From Paenibacillus ferrarius (lineage in GTDB: Bacteria > Bacillota > Bacilli > Paenibacillales > NBRC-103111): 64,000 nt of DNA. A program made the position numbers and the translations under genes. The stretch is taken from contig NZ_MBTG01000034.1 in assembly GCF_002027705.1 (NCBI RefSeq), forward strand, positions 62,001 through 126,000. The letters run 5' to 3'. Of this stretch, positions 63,435 through 64,000 are shown piece after piece (position 1 is the first letter of the stretch; every line of letters begins with the position of its first letter). The notes under the pieces are model-generated. The model did no database searches. It was given only the letters and a program-made list of their open reading frames with translations, and was not told the origin of the DNA.

Positions 63435-64000
63435 ATGAAATTATTTTTGTTGGCAAATAGGATGGCCAAATCTGCGGCATCCTTGAGCCTCGTAATGGTT
63501 TTGTCGTTATTCGCCGGGGCATCGCCTTCCGTGCAAGCTGAAGTCACAACGCCTGTGACAGTCGGCACTAAAGCAGTGCATATAACTGATGTAGGCAATC
63601 TTCCATATGTACTGGACGATAAAGGTGACGTTTGGGGCACCTCCATTTCATCGCGTGCGTATAGGATGGATCTTATTCGCGACCCAGGCCATCTGGAGAA
63701 AGTGGAGGGCTTGAACAAGATCACAAGCATCGCTGCTAATGTGAACTCTGCATTTGCTTTAAAAGAAGACGGTACAGTGTGGAATGTTGAATACATAGAG
63801 TCATCCACGAGCGCCGAAAAAGACAAATGGGGGATGAGAACTCCAAAATTGTTGACCCAAGTTCCCAAGTTGGAGAACATTGTGATAATTGAACCGTACA
63901 GGGCTGTCGATAAGGACGGTAGACTCTGGATATGGAAAGATATACCTAGTTTTTGGAAAACTGACGACTGGGAAAAGTTTCATCCATCCTTGCAGACAGA
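63435..64000 (+). CDS. Secreted RCC1-like repeat protein (3' partial)
   Basis: An open frame from ATG 63435, with GGAGG upstream, runs off the window after 188 codons. It has a signal peptide (MKLFLLANRMAK, hydrophobic core, cleavage near SVQAE). The mature part shows RCC1/beta-propeller-type repeats: LDDKGDVWG, GLNKITSIAANVNSAFALKE followed by DGTVW, and VDKDGRLWIW. Such proteins are common surface or secreted proteins in Paenibacillus; the role is unknown. Further domains, for example SLH, could follow beyond the window. Confidence 0.75.
   Translation, partial: MKLFLLANRMAKSAASLSLVMVLSLFAGASPSVQAEVTTPVTVGTKAVHITDVGNLPYVLDDKGDVWGTSISSRAYRMDLIRDPGHLEKVEGLNKITSIAANVNSAFALKEDGTVWNVEYIESSTSAEKDKWGMRTPKLLTQVPKLENIVIIEPYRAVDKDGRLWIWKDIPSFWKTDDWEKFHPSLQT

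Noticed and set aside
1..64000. CRISPR arrays, tRNA or rRNA genes, riboswitches, phage genes
   Set aside because: None seen by reading both strands; the only tandem repeats are the 112-bp units and the domain duplication, neither of which is CRISPR-like.

Overview
The window looks like chromosomal DNA from a Paenibacillus-type Firmicute. The signs are S-layer-homology (SLH) anchored surface enzymes, lipoprotein sugar-binding proteins, strong purine-rich ribosome binding sites, frequent TTG and GTG starts, and repeated YesM/YesN-type two-component systems beside LplB/YtcP-type sugar permeases. No rRNA, tRNA, CRISPR array, prophage or intact insertion sequence was found. This identification is inference from gene content only.

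About 55 kb is a dense block of carbohydrate-utilisation cassettes. (A) 1-3416: the 3' end of a cell-wall-anchored GH29 alpha-L-fucosidase with lectin, Ig-like and SLH modules. (B) 3490-12867: histidine kinase and AraC-type response regulator, a convergent intracellular GH95 alpha-fucosidase, and a binding protein with two permeases. (C) 13234-24963: a secreted GH30-like hydrolase with two golvesin/Xly-type domains, response regulator and kinase, two permeases, binding protein, and a flavoprotein oxidoreductase. (D) 25788-37277: two permeases, regulator and kinase, binding protein, a sialidase-fold enzyme, and a large SLH-anchored glycoside hydrolase. (E) 37475-47553: two permeases, binding protein, kinase and regulator, and a GH106-like rhamnosidase-type hydrolase. 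(F) 47839-49578: a modular GH18 chitinase. (G) 49677-55362: an AraC regulator, binding protein, two permeases and an intracellular sulfatase.

The likely logic, inferred, is that surface or secreted enzymes cut complex glycans, lipoprotein binding proteins and CUT1 permeases import oligosaccharides, and enzymes without signal peptides (GH95, GH106-like, sialidase-fold, sulfatase, flavoprotein) finish breakdown in the cytoplasm. Four of the five importers sit with their own membrane sensor and AraC-type response regulator. None of the five encodes an ATPase, so they probably share an MsmX-type ATPase encoded elsewhere. In cassette C, two promoters carry the same pair of direct repeats 21 bp apart at identical distance from the -10 box, which suggests a local regulon run by the embedded response regulator.

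The last 9 kb (55.4-64 kb) is different: a TetR regulator with a VOC protein; a minus-strand PadR / HAAS-pentapeptide / ABC-2 efflux operon; a Bcr/CflA-type efflux pump; a short-chain dehydrogenase; a small zinc-ribbon protein; and the start of a secreted RCC1-repeat protein. Decayed sequence occurs in several gaps: a DinB C-terminal fragment near 12.9 kb, a probable IS1182-type transposase remnant near 25.3 kb next to 112-bp tandem repeats, and a broken cyclic-phosphate-processing receiver-domain gene near 60.3 kb.
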